From Candidatus Onthovicinus excrementipullorum (lineage in GTDB: Bacteria; Bacillota; Clostridia; Oscillospirales; Acutalibacteraceae), in NCBI GenBank assembly GCA_018712345.1, contig DVHG01000005.1, positions 1-34,541 on the forward strand: a stretch of DNA of 34,541 bases, read 5' to 3'. Shown one piece after another: positions 1 through 7,617 of this stretch. Below the pieces are notes generated by a model. The model saw only the letters and a list, made by a program, of their open reading frames with translations, ran no database searches and was not told the origin of the DNA. Numbering within the stretch: the stretch's first letter is position 1; the number at the start of each line of letters is the position of its first letter. A program made the translations under genes and the position numbers.

Positions 1-263
1 GGTTCGTTTCCCTTTACGAAAATTTCCGTGCCGGACAGTGGGAGGCCGCCCAGCGCGACCAGTATGCCATAAACCGGGTAATTGAGGTGCTGCTCCGCCA
101 CGATGCCCTTAATTGCGAGAAGTTTGTGCTCCGTCTGCTGGGATTTGACGTAGGGGAGAGCGCTTTCCCCCGCCGGAGATACGCTCCGGAAGAGCAGTCG
201 GCAATCCGTTCGGAGCTGGCGGAAGCGGGCTTCTTTGCGCAGTTTGCAAAGGACCGGCAATGA
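1..263 (+). CDS. dihydrodipicolinate synthase / N-acetylneuraminate lyase family protein, C-terminal fragment
   Basis: The left edge cuts this gene. The frame beginning at base 3 is open for 86 codons to TGA at 261-263. The visible residues match the C-terminal helices of the DapA/NanA class I aldolase family: a YENFRAGQWEAAQRDQ segment, then INRVIEVLLRHDAL, then an RRRYAPEEQ turn and a last helix. The style is closer to NAL-like members than to housekeeping DapA. The family forms a Schiff base between lysine and pyruvate to make or break C-C bonds. The catalytic lysine and tyrosine lie outside the window, so the substrate cannot be judged. The ABC transporter gene follows after 16 bases, so the two are probably co-transcribed. 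Confidence 0.8.
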   Translation, partial: FVSLYENFRAGQWEAAQRDQYAINRVIEVLLRHDALNCEKFVLRLLGFDVGESAFPRRRYAPEEQSAIRSELAEAGFFAQFAKDRQ

Positions 264-279
264 GAAAATTAAGGGAGGA

Positions 280-2049
280 ATGGTTGCGTTCAAGGGAATT
301 GGATTCTTAATGCGGTACACATGGCGGTTTGAGAAGCGGTACATTCTTTATCAAATCGCCCGGCAGATACTGGTAGCGGTTGTGCCGCTGTCCGATATTA
401 TCATTCCCAAATACATCATTGATGAATTAACCGGCGGAAAGCGGGTTGAAGTCTTGCTGGGATGGATTGGGCTGCTGCTGGCCATCAACCTTCTGGGCAA
501 CTGGCTCATCAATTTCTTTGAAGGAAACACTTTTGTCTTAAAAGGAAAGGTATTTACCAAGTTTCAAACCATGATGGCCGATCAGCTTTCCAAGAGTGAT
601 TTTGAACGGTTGGAAGACCCTACTTTTCTGGATACCAAGGCCAAGGCTGAAAAGTTTTTATATGCCGATGGACAGGGATTTGCGGCTGTGTTAGGCAGTG
701 CCTTTAATATTCTGGGGCAAATATTCACCTTTGCAGGCATTGTCGCGGTGATTATGACCTTAAATATTGGGATTGTCTTGGGTTTTGTTTTGCTGATCCT
801 CATCAACGCCTTTTACGACTCCCGTGTACGCAAGCAGCTGACTGTTTGGGATTTGGAAAAAGCGCCTATTGAGAGGAAAACTTCCTATTTTCTCGACTTG
901 GTTGAAAATTTTGCCTTTGGAAAGGAAATTCGGATCTACGGCATCCGGGAATGGATTGTTTCAAAGGTTCACGAACATTTGCAGGAATCCAACCGCTTTT
1001 ACACGAAACAGACCAAATTACTGAACCGCACCCGCTATATTTCCACTTTTACAAATTTTATCCTCAAAGGCGTCACCTATGTTTACCTTGCTTTCAGCGT
1101 GCTGAAGAACGTGATCGGCATCGGCGATTTCACCATGTATGTGTCGGCGCTTTTAAACTTCTCCAACGCCATGAAGAGCTTGATGGACAGTCTGCTCAAT
1201 ATCCGCCAGTTTGGAGGATACTACGACGCGCTGAAAGACTACATGGATGTCCCGCAGCGGATGTATGAAGGGAAACAGCAGCCTGTCCCGGCGGGACCTT
1301 ACGAAATCCGGTTTGAGGATGTTTCTTTCCGGTATCCCGGCCAGAGCGCCGATATTCTCAAACATATTTCCATCACCCTGCACAGCGGCGAAAAGCTCTC
1401 CATTGTCGGGGAAAACGGCGCTGGCAAAACAACCTTTGTGAAGCTCCTGTGCCGTCTGTATGACCCCACGGAAGGGCGCATCACCTTAAACGGCGTAGAT
1501 ATCCGCGATTTGGATTACGACGCTTACATGAAGCTGATCGGCTCCGTCTTTCAGGATTACAAGCTGCTGGCCTTTACCCTCAAAGAAAACGTGGCGTTCC
1601 AGAATTCCGACCAAGAGGATGACAGCCGCATCCAGGGTATCCTGACCCGCAGCGGATTGGGTACTTTATTGGGCCGTCTGCCCAAGGGCATTCACACCCA
1701 TATCTACCATACCTTTGCGGAGGACGGCTTTGACCCTTCCGGCGGAGAAGGGCAGAAAATCGCGCTGGCCCGGGCCATTTACAAGGACGCCCCTGTCATG
1801 ATCCTGGACGAACCCACCGCCGCCCTGGACCCCCGCGCAGAGTATGAAATCTACCAGAATTTTTCTCAGCTGACCAGCGGCAAAACCACGGTGTTTATTT
1901 CTCACCGGATGTCCAGCTCCAAATTCTGCGATCATATCGCCCTGTTTAAAAACGGCGAAATTGTGGAATACGGCACCCATGACGAACTCATGGCGAAAAA
2001 CGGCGGCTATCGGGAACTGTTCAATATGCAGGCGCAGTATTATCTTTAG
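280..2049 (+). CDS. ABC transporter, fused membrane domain and ATPase (exporter fold)
   Basis: A 589-residue half transporter that works as a dimer in the membrane. The N-terminal ~320 residues hold the six-helix exporter-type membrane domain. The ATPase domain follows, with Walker A GENGAGKTT near residue 377, a diverged signature PSGGEGQ near 487, Walker B MILDEP near 507 and the switch histidine near 542. The start is uncertain. ATG 280 has GGGAGG only one base upstream, which is unusually close; ATG 310 is the alternative, and a TTG at 235 would overlap the preceding gene. The gene looks richer in A and T than the genes after 4 kb. The substrate is unknown; relatives export peptides, lipids or drugs. 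Confidence 0.88.
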   Translation: MVAFKGIGFLMRYTWRFEKRYILYQIARQILVAVVPLSDIIIPKYIIDELTGGKRVEVLLGWIGLLLAINLLGNWLINFFEGNTFVLKGKVFTKFQTMMADQLSKSDFERLEDPTFLDTKAKAEKFLYADGQGFAAVLGSAFNILGQIFTFAGIVAVIMTLNIGIVLGFVLLILINAFYDSRVRKQLTVWDLEKAPIERKTSYFLDLVENFAFGKEIRIYGIREWIVSKVHEHLQESNRFYTKQTKLLNRTRYISTFTNFILKGVTYVYLAFSVLKNVIGIGDFTMYVSALLNFSNAMKSLMDSLLNIRQFGGYYDALKDYMDVPQRMYEGKQQPVPAGPYEIRFEDVSFRYPGQSADILKHISITLHSGEKLSIVGENGAGKTTFVKLLCRLYDPTEGRITLNGVDIRDLDYDAYMKLIGSVFQDYKLLAFTLKENVAFQNSDQEDDSRIQGILTRSGLGTLLGRLPKGIHTHIYHTFAEDGFDPSGGEGQKIALARAIYKDAPVMILDEPTAALDPRAEYEIYQNFSQLTSGKTTVFISHRMSSSKFCDHIALFKNGEIVEYGTHDELMAKNGGYRELFNMQAQYYL

Positions 2050-2076
2050 TTTTTTCAAAAAAATAGATAAAAACGA

Positions 2077-2105
2077 TTTACAACCCGCACTTTTTTTGCT
2101 AAAAT
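2077..2105 (+). promoter_or_regulatory. sigma-A-type promoter for fucU
   Basis: TTTACA at 2077-2082 and TAAAAT at 2100-2105 are separated by exactly 17 bases. This predicts a start near 2112 and a leader of about 105 bases before fucU. I see no clear regulatory fold in the leader. Confidence 0.65.
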
Positions 2106-2217
2106 AGAAATGGATTTTCGGATATTTTCATCCGGCTCCTGCGCAGCGGGGCAAACAAACGCAGGCAGCCCCTGATTCTATCGAAAACCGACAAATGGGA
2201 CGAGAGGAGTCTTAATC

Positions 2218-2646
2218 ATGTTAAAAAATATTCCCAGCATTTTAACACCGGAGCTGCTGAAGGTCCTGATGGAGATGGGCCACAGCGATGAGATCGTACT
2301 TGCAGACGGGAACTTCCCCCGCAACGCGCATCCGGAACGTGTAATCCGGCTGGACGGACACGGCATTCCGGAAATTCTGGATGCAATCCTGCAGTTCATG
2401 CCCCTGGACACCTATGTGGAACATCCGACGATTTTAATGAAGGTTATGGATGGAGATCCCTATGTCCCCGAAATTTGGGAAGAATACCGCCGCATCGCCG
2501 CCAAACATGAAGAGCTGGGCGCGCGGGAACTCCCCATCGACCGCTTTGAATTCTATGAAAGAGCGCGGAAAGCCTACGCCGTGGTCACGACCAGCGAAAC
2601 GGCGCTCTATGCCAATATCATTCTGAAAAAAGGCGTTGTCAAATAA
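2218..2646 (+). CDS. fucU: L-fucose mutarotase (FucU/RbsD family)
   Basis: A 142-residue cytosolic protein that interconverts alpha and beta L-fucose before isomerisation. It has the usual family length and landmarks: a start of MLKNIPSILTPELL, then MGHSDEIVLADGNFP with His22 and Asp24, DRFEFYERARKAYAVV in the C-terminal half, and the terminal ALYANIILKKGV. FucU and RbsD share this fold; the FEFYERA and YANIILKKG segments favour FucU. GAGGAG lies about 10 bases before the ATG. It has its own promoter and is followed by a hairpin, so it is monocistronic. No fucose isomerase, kinase or aldolase gene lies in the window, so it probably serves a pathway encoded elsewhere. Confidence 0.9.
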   Translation: MLKNIPSILTPELLKVLMEMGHSDEIVLADGNFPRNAHPERVIRLDGHGIPEILDAILQFMPLDTYVEHPTILMKVMDGDPYVPEIWEEYRRIAAKHEELGARELPIDRFEFYERARKAYAVVTTSETALYANIILKKGVVK

Positions 2647-2659
2647 ACCGGGAAATGCT

Positions 2660-2710
2660 GCGGGCCGGCTGTCTCTGCGTGCGGCCGGCCCGCGGTTAAT
2701 TCAACTTTTC
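2660..2710 (+). terminator. strong hairpin after fucU, probable terminator
   Basis: GCGGGCCGGC (2660-2669) pairs perfectly with GCCGGCCCGC (2684-2693). Only a broken T tract follows (TTAATTCAACTTTT), so termination by the hairpin is likely but not textbook. Confidence 0.6.
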
Positions 2711-2712
2711 TC

Positions 2713-2741
2713 TTGACAAAATTTCAAAACTGTATTATAAT
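2713..2741 (+). promoter_or_regulatory. consensus sigma-A promoter for tRNA-Leu
   Basis: TTGACA (2713-2718), 17 bases, then TATAAT (2736-2741): a perfect match in both hexamers and spacing. It lies 20 bases before the tRNA, as expected for a stable RNA gene. Confidence 0.9.
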
Positions 2742-2760
2742 AAAGAAACGCTTGTAACAG

Positions 2761-2847
2761 GCCGCTATGGCGAAATCGGCAGACGCAAGGGACTTAAAAT
2801 CCCTCGATGGCAACATCGTACCGGTTCAAGTCCGGTCACCGGCACCA
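2761..2847 (+). tRNA. tRNA-Leu (anticodon UAA), CCA encoded
   Basis: An 87-base class II tRNA. The anticodon stem AGGGA/TCCCT carries loop CTTAAAA with anticodon TAA. There is a long variable arm with stem CGATG/CATCG, a T arm ACCGG-TTCAAGT-CCGGT, and an encoded CCA at 2845-2847. The D stem GCG/CGC and T arm pair fully. The acceptor stem does not. GCCGCTA against CACCGGC leaves C5-C68 and A7-C66 unpaired, so only five of seven pairs form. The own promoter and terminator argue that it is expressed. The mismatches raise the question of full function. Confidence 0.93.
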
Positions 2848-2880
2848 ATCCGAGTGTTCATATGGACACTCGGATTTTTT
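2848..2880 (+). terminator. intrinsic terminator after tRNA-Leu
   Basis: AATCCGAGTGT and ACACTCGGATT form an 11-base-pair stem with an 8-base loop, ending in a run of T. The stem begins directly after the encoded CCA. Confidence 0.92.
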
Positions 2881-2906
2881 ATTGGCAAAGTGTCGTTATG
2901 AACATC

Positions 2907-2960
2907 CGTGCCACGTCTGAGCATACGCGTACATCGCGGCAAGGCGTTAGCACGTTTTTT
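2907..2960 (+). terminator. possible second terminator-like structure
   Basis: CGTGC (2907-2911) pairs with GCACG (2950-2954), and ACGTC just inside can pair with GGCGT, followed directly by TTTTTT (2955-2960). It may back up the tRNA terminator or end a small RNA. The long interior loop makes this weak. The rest of 2881-3134 shows nothing I can name beyond a TATAAT at 3065 without a good -35 box. Confidence 0.3.
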
Positions 2961-3134
2961 ACTGATATAGACAGGCTTATGGAAACGGACGTGCTGCCCG
3001 GCCTGAGAAAAATTTGTTCCGATCCCTCCGACAGAAGACGACATCTTTAGGGCCACAGAGGGAATATAATACAAGTGACCGCAAAGCGGGAAGCTTGTAT
3101 AAAAACATCGTTAAAATGGTCTGAAAGGATGGGA

Positions 3135-3782
3135 ATGATGAAACGATCAAGCGTATGGAAAAAAGGCCTGGCCCTTTTAATGTCGGTTTGCATGACGATT
3201 ACCGCCGCGGCGTTTGGCACGGCATCCACCCTTGCCGCAGAGCTGGAGGAACCCCTTGGAACGATCGCAGAGGTGTTCCCCGATCCCAATCTGGCCCAGA
3301 TGATCGCGGAAATAATGGGCCGGACGGTGGAGGATCCGGTCACCGCGTCCGAACTTGAGAGTATGCCCGAGCTGAATGGAAACAACAGGGAGATTTACAG
3401 TCTGGAGGGGATGCAGTATGTAAAGCGTGCCGTCTCCGCCTATTTTATGGGGAACCATATTACGGACCTCCGCCCGGTCAAAGATCTGACCGTTTCCACA
3501 CCGCGTGGGATCCGCTTTACCTTCCAGACGGTTGAATATGAGCCGGTACAGCTGAAAAATGGCAGAGTATCCGTGAAAAATCCCTTTGTGGATAAAACGC
3601 TGCTGCCCACTTATGGGCTGATCAGTGATATTACGGATGGCGGCATCTATAACATATTTACCAATTCAGTTGATTTCTATGGCCTGTCCGGGGAGGGGAG
3701 TGTCTCCTATCTGGTAAACGGCTACTACACGAATGTTGGCCCGTTCTATAGCTGCACGGTGACGCAGCCCTATTACGAATAG
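3135..3782 (+). CDS. secreted internalin-like protein with a single leucine-rich-repeat unit
   Basis: A 215-residue exported protein starting at ATG 3135 or 3138, behind AAAGGA. Signal peptide: basic MMKRSSVWKKG, a hydrophobic core, and a likely cut after STLAA near residue 37. The mature start resembles the internalin N-terminal cap (VFPDPNLAQMIAEIMG, then an ASELESMPEL helix). It runs into one clear leucine-rich unit (NREIYSLEGMQYV) and a GNHITDLRPVKDLT stretch. The remaining ~110 residues look beta-rich, like the Ig-like region that follows the repeats in internalins. Family members normally carry several repeats and often an anchor. Here there is one unit and no LPXTG motif, repeat anchor or C-terminal helix, so it should be released. 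Function unknown. Confidence 0.75.
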   Translation: MMKRSSVWKKGLALLMSVCMTITAAAFGTASTLAAELEEPLGTIAEVFPDPNLAQMIAEIMGRTVEDPVTASELESMPELNGNNREIYSLEGMQYVKRAVSAYFMGNHITDLRPVKDLTVSTPRGIRFTFQTVEYEPVQLKNGRVSVKNPFVDKTLLPTYGLISDITDGGIYNIFTNSVDFYGLSGEGSVSYLVNGYYTNVGPFYSCTVTQPYYE

Positions 3783-3823
3783 CGCGAATCAATGAATTAC
3801 ACGAGCTTTCCGCCGGAGTGAGG

Positions 3824-3858
3824 CAAGGCCGTCCGTTTCAAACGGGCGGCCTTGTTTT
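3824..3858 (+). terminator. intrinsic terminator after the internalin-like gene
   Basis: CAAGGCCG and CGGCCTTG, extended by CCGTT/AACGG, form a long stem with a three-base loop, followed by TTTT. The position, 42 bases past the stop codon, fits. Confidence 0.88.
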
Positions 3859-4076
3859 CATAATTGGAGCGGGCAGCGGATGGACATGCGGCCGTTTCCC
3901 GTACAGGTGCCGGATCGGGGATAAAAAGGCGTCCCGGAGTTTCCCAGAGTGGCTGATGGCTTTTATCAGCAGGTATTTTCAGCGTTTTTATTCGGGTGAA
4001 TTTATCCGGAAAAATCCCCGGAATATATGTTTTTTGCGAAAAGGGGGAAAAGATCAAAAATTCTTCAGATAGGGGC
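3859..4076 (+). other. non-coding stretch before the transport operon
   Basis: No credible gene. An 84-codon open frame runs through it but starts inside the preceding terminator, lacks a ribosome site and has no family signature. A small TCCGG/CCGGA hairpin lies near 4005-4020. Otherwise nothing recognisable. Confidence 0.5.
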
Positions 4077-4106
4077 TTGAAATTTATAGTTAGCTTATGC
4101 TATCAT
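4077..4106 (+). promoter_or_regulatory. promoter of the ABC/YgbA/ECF operon
   Basis: TTGAAA (4077-4082) and TATCAT (4101-4106) with an 18-base spacer predict a start near 4113. The first operator copy lies inside the spacer and enters the -10 box, so a bound repressor would block RNA polymerase. Confidence 0.6.
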
Positions 4107-4141
4107 TGTTAAGTTAACACGTGCTAATTAGCTTAAGCTAA
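4090..4141 (+). promoter_or_regulatory. three tandem palindromic operators, TTAGC-N4-GCTAA
   Basis: Copy 1 at 4090-4103 is TTAGC-TTAT-GCTAT. Copy 2 at 4114-4127 is TTAAC-ACGT-GCTAA. Copy 3 at 4128-4141 is TTAGC-TTAA-GCTAA, a perfect 14-base palindrome abutting copy 2. Copy 1 overlaps the promoter; copies 2 and 3 lie downstream of the predicted start. Dyads with TTAG/CTAA ends recall metal-responsive DtxR/MntR-type boxes, but a TetR or MarR repressor is equally possible. No regulator gene lies nearby. Confidence 0.65.
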
Positions 4142-4183
4142 CGAGAAAAGGAAAAGCAAAAGTACAATGGGGTGATTGGAGCA

Positions 4184-5932
4184 ATGTTAATTAACAAGCG
4201 GCTGATCAATCTGGTCAGCCGGTCCAAGCGGTACATAGCGGGGAACGTGGTTTTTCAGTGGATCGGGCTGGCGGCCAACATTGTGATGATGTTTGCCTTC
4301 GGCTTTTTACTGGAAAGGCTCATCTCACGCGACTTTGACCGGACGGCGATCATCGTCTCACTGGTGATTGCCGCGGCGGCAATCGTAGTGCGCTGCGTGT
4401 GCATTAAAATGGCGTCAAAAATGAGTTTTCTCTCCTCAAAGGAGGTCAAGCGCACCCTGCGCGAGAAGATTTACCGGAAACTGCTCCGGCTGGGTACCTC
4501 CTACAATGAGCAGGTCAGCACCTCGGCGATCGTTCAGGACTCCGTGGAGGGGGTTGAGCAGCTGGAGGTATACTTCGGCTCCTATTTGCCGCAGTTTTTC
4601 TACAGCATGCTCGCGCCGGTGACACTGTTTATCGTACTGAGTTTTATCAACTGGAAATCCGCGCTGGTACTGCTCTGCTGCGTCCCGTTGATCCCGATCC
4701 TGATCGCGGCGATCCAGACTTTTGCCAAGCGTCTGGTCTCCAAGTACTGGGGATCCTATACGGACCTGGGCGGGACATTCCTGGAAAATCTTCAGGGCCT
4801 CACGACGCTGAAAATTTATCAGGCGGACGCGGACCGGCATGCCCGCATGAACGAGGAGGCGGAAAAATTCCGCAAGATGACCATGCGCGTGCTGATGATG
4901 CAGCTTAACTCCATTATCATTATGGATCTGGTGGCGTTCGGCGGCGCGGCGGTCGGCCTCATCATGGCGGTCACGCAGTACTGTGCCGGCGGTATTTACG
5001 GGGTGAGCGGTTTTGTCGGCTGTTTTGTCATCATCATGCTGGCGGCCGATTTCTTCCTGCCGCTGCGCTCGCTCGGTTCATTTTTCCATGTGGCGATGAA
5101 CGGCATGGCGGCGAGCGCCAAGATCTTTGAGCTGCTGGATGCGGAGGAGCCCGCCAATGGGACGCAGGAGATCCGCGCGGACCGCTGTGATATTGATCTG
5201 AAGGGCGTCCGCTTCTCCTATGAGCCGGAGCGCGAGATCCTCCATGGGGTCAATATGGCATTCAAACAGGATCAGTTCACAGCCATCGTCGGTGAGAGCG
5301 GCTGTGGCAAGAGCACGATCGCGGCGCTGCTGATGTCCATGAACAAGGGGTATCAGGGATCGATCACCGTCGGCGGGCAGGAACTGTCCGACATCCGGGA
5401 GGACAGCCTGATGCGCAATATTACGCTCGTCAGCTCCAACAGCTATCTGTTTAAGGGTACAGTGCGGGAAAATCTGCTCATGGGTGATCCGAACGCGAGT
5501 GATGAGCGGATGAATGAGGTTCTCCGCCGGACGAAACTCGATGGATTCCTGCGTACGCAGCAGGGGCTTGATACGCCGCTGGCAGAGCGGGCCTCCAATC
5601 TATCGGGCGGGCAGTGCCAGCGGCTGGCGCTCGCGCGGGCGCTGCTGCATGACAGCCCGGTCTATATCTTTGATGAGGCCACCTCTAACATCGATGTGGA
5701 GAGCGAAAATGACATCATGGACACCATCCGGGAGCTGGCCAGAACTAAGACGGTCATCCTCATCTCCCACCGCCTGGCCAACGTGGTCGGGGCCGACCGG
5801 ATCTACGTGCTCGAGAGCGGCAGTGTGGCGGAGAGCGGCACGCATGAGGAACTGCTCGCCGGCCACGGCCTGTACAGCAGGCTGTGGAACAGCCAGATGA
5901 GCCTGGAGCACTATGCAAAGGAGGGCGCGTAA
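4184..5932 (+). CDS. ABC transporter half, permease-ATPase (first of a heterodimeric pair)
   Basis: A 582-residue membrane protein. ATG 4184 is chosen because GGGGTGAT (4169-4176) sits seven bases before it; an upstream GTG at 4172 lies inside that site. Six-helix exporter-fold membrane domain in the first ~310 residues. ATPase domain: Walker A GESGCGKST near residue 370, signature LSGGQ near 473, Walker B YIFDEA near 494 and an SHR switch motif near 529. The stop overlaps the start of the partner gene by one base, which suggests a heterodimer. It resembles CydD/C-like and siderophore-importing YbtP/Q or IrtA/B-type pairs. Co-transcription with an ECF importer and a YgbA protein leads me to suspect import, but the substrate is unknown. 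Confidence 0.87.
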   Translation: MLINKRLINLVSRSKRYIAGNVVFQWIGLAANIVMMFAFGFLLERLISRDFDRTAIIVSLVIAAAAIVVRCVCIKMASKMSFLSSKEVKRTLREKIYRKLLRLGTSYNEQVSTSAIVQDSVEGVEQLEVYFGSYLPQFFYSMLAPVTLFIVLSFINWKSALVLLCCVPLIPILIAAIQTFAKRLVSKYWGSYTDLGGTFLENLQGLTTLKIYQADADRHARMNEEAEKFRKMTMRVLMMQLNSIIIMDLVAFGGAAVGLIMAVTQYCAGGIYGVSGFVGCFVIIMLAADFFLPLRSLGSFFHVAMNGMAASAKIFELLDAEEPANGTQEIRADRCDIDLKGVRFSYEPEREILHGVNMAFKQDQFTAIVGESGCGKSTIAALLMSMNKGYQGSITVGGQELSDIREDSLMRNITLVSSNSYLFKGTVRENLLMGDPNASDERMNEVLRRTKLDGFLRTQQGLDTPLAERASNLSGGQCQRLALARALLHDSPVYIFDEATSNIDVESENDIMDTIRELARTKTVILISHRLANVVGADRIYVLESGSVAESGTHEELLAGHGLYSRLWNSQMSLEHYAKEGA

Positions 5933-7617
5933 TGAAGAACGGAAAGAGACGGAGCGGGTTTGTCATCATGGCCCGCCTGATCCAGCTGGTAAAGCCGCTG
6001 GTGCCATTCATGCTGCTGGCCATCCTGACGGGCGTACTCGGCTTTTTGTGCGCCACTTTTATTACAATCTTCGGCGGATACGCCATTTTGGATATTCTGG
6101 CATCGCAGGGGGCGATCGCCTATGAGCCGGTGATTGGCCTGACGGCCATCTTCATCTGTGTGATTGTCTTTGCCGTGATGCGTGGGGTGCTGCGCTACTG
6201 TGAGCAGTCGTGCAACCACTACCTGGCATTTAAGCTCCTTGCGATGATCCGGGATAAGATTTTCGGCGCGCTGCGCCGCCTTTGCCCCGCCAAGCTGGAG
6301 GGCAAGGATAAGGGCAATCTGATCGGCCTGATCACCTCGGACACGGAATTGCTGGAGGTGTTCTATGCGCACACGATCTCCCCGATCGCAATCGCGTTTA
6401 TCATGTCTGTTATCATGGCGGTTTTCATCGGCAGCTATCACTGGGCGCTCGGCCTGATCGCGGCACTCGGGTACCTTGTGGTGGGCGTCATCATCCCGCT
6501 GACCTCCGCCAGAATCGGCGGCGACCGTGGCCTGAACTTCCGCATGGAGATGGGCGATCTGAACAGCTGCGTGCTCGACAGCATGCGCGGGCTGAAGGAG
6601 AGTCTGCAATACGGCACAGGTGAGAAACGCCTGGAGGAGATCAACAGCCGCACCGACAGCCTGCTGAAAAAGGACGCCGTCCTCAAGCGGAACGCCGGCA
6701 TCAATGCCGCGGTCACCAACGGTGTGATCCTGCTCTTCAGCGTGGCGGTTTTACTGGCGGCGATCCTCCTGTATTGGAACAATCAGATCGGCTTTGACGG
6801 CGTACTGATCGCGACCATCGCCATGATGGGCTCTTTTGGCCCGGTGGTGGCGCTCGCCAATCTAGGCAACACCCTCCAGCAGACCTTTGCCGCTGGCAAC
6901 CGTGTGATGGATATTCTGGATGAGAGCCCGGAGGTTGAGGAGGTCACGGACGGCAAGGACGTCCGGTTTGACGGTCTGGAGTGTGAAAATGTCAACTTCT
7001 CCTATAGCGGCGAGCCGATCCTCCGCGATCTGAGCCTGACCGTGCCGAAAAACAAGATAATCGGCATTACGGGCAGGAGCGGGAGCGGCAAATCCACGCT
7101 CTTAAAGCTGATGATGCGCTTCTGGGATATCCAGAGCGGGAAAATTCAAATTTCCGGGACTGATATCAAACAGATCAACACGCACAGTCTGCGCGATGAG
7201 GAGAGCTTCGTCACACAGGAGACGTATCTGTTCCACGACAGCATTGAGGAGAACATCCGTCTGGCAAAGCCGGATGCAACCCATGAGGAGATCGTGGCGG
7301 TGTGTAAAAAGGCGTCTGTGCACGACTTTATTATGACACTGCCCAGGGGATATGATACCGCGGTCGGCGAGCTGGGGGACACGCTCTCCGGCGGCGAGAA
7401 GCAGCGGATCGGGCTGGCGCGCGCATTCCTGCACGACGCGGATCTGATCCTGCTTGATGAGCCCACCAGCAATCTGGACAGCCTGAATGAGGGCGTGATT
7501 TTGAAATCGCTCAACGAGGAGCGCGGCAATAAGACGGTGGTCCTCGTCTCGCACCGCGCATCAACCATGAAAATCGCAGACGAGGTCTATTCCGTAGAGA
7601 ATGGGAGGATGAGCTGA
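5932..7617 (+). CDS. ABC transporter half, permease-ATPase (second of a heterodimeric pair)
   Basis: A 561-residue partner of the preceding half transporter. ATG 5932 overlaps the upstream TAA and has AAGGAGG seven bases before it; longer readings from 5884 are unlikely. Membrane domain in the first ~310 residues, with several hydrophobic helices. ATPase: Walker A GRSGSGKST near residue 381, signature LSGGEKQR near 485, Walker B LILLDEP near 505 and VSHRAS switch region near 540. Both halves keep the Walker B glutamate and a full signature, so both ATP sites look active, unlike many asymmetric exporters. The stop overlaps the ATG of the YgbA-family gene (TGATG), so translation is coupled. Confidence 0.87.
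   Translation: MKNGKRRSGFVIMARLIQLVKPLVPFMLLAILTGVLGFLCATFITIFGGYAILDILASQGAIAYEPVIGLTAIFICVIVFAVMRGVLRYCEQSCNHYLAFKLLAMIRDKIFGALRRLCPAKLEGKDKGNLIGLITSDTELLEVFYAHTISPIAIAFIMSVIMAVFIGSYHWALGLIAALGYLVVGVIIPLTSARIGGDRGLNFRMEMGDLNSCVLDSMRGLKESLQYGTGEKRLEEINSRTDSLLKKDAVLKRNAGINAAVTNGVILLFSVAVLLAAILLYWNNQIGFDGVLIATIAMMGSFGPVVALANLGNTLQQTFAAGNRVMDILDESPEVEEVTDGKDVRFDGLECENVNFSYSGEPILRDLSLTVPKNKIIGITGRSGSGKSTLLKLMMRFWDIQSGKIQISGTDIKQINTHSLRDEESFVTQETYLFHDSIEENIRLAKPDATHEEIVAVCKKASVHDFIMTLPRGYDTAVGELGDTLSGGEKQRIGLARAFLHDADLILLDEPTSNLDSLNEGVILKSLNEERGNKTVVLVSHRASTMKIADEVYSVENGRMS

Noticed and set aside
2862-3050. 62-codon open frame after tRNA-Leu
   Set aside because: Starts inside the tRNA terminator hairpin and lacks a ribosome site.
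3818-4072. 84-codon open frame before the transport operon
   Set aside because: Begins within the terminator of the previous gene, has no ribosome site, and its composition does not resemble protein from this genome.
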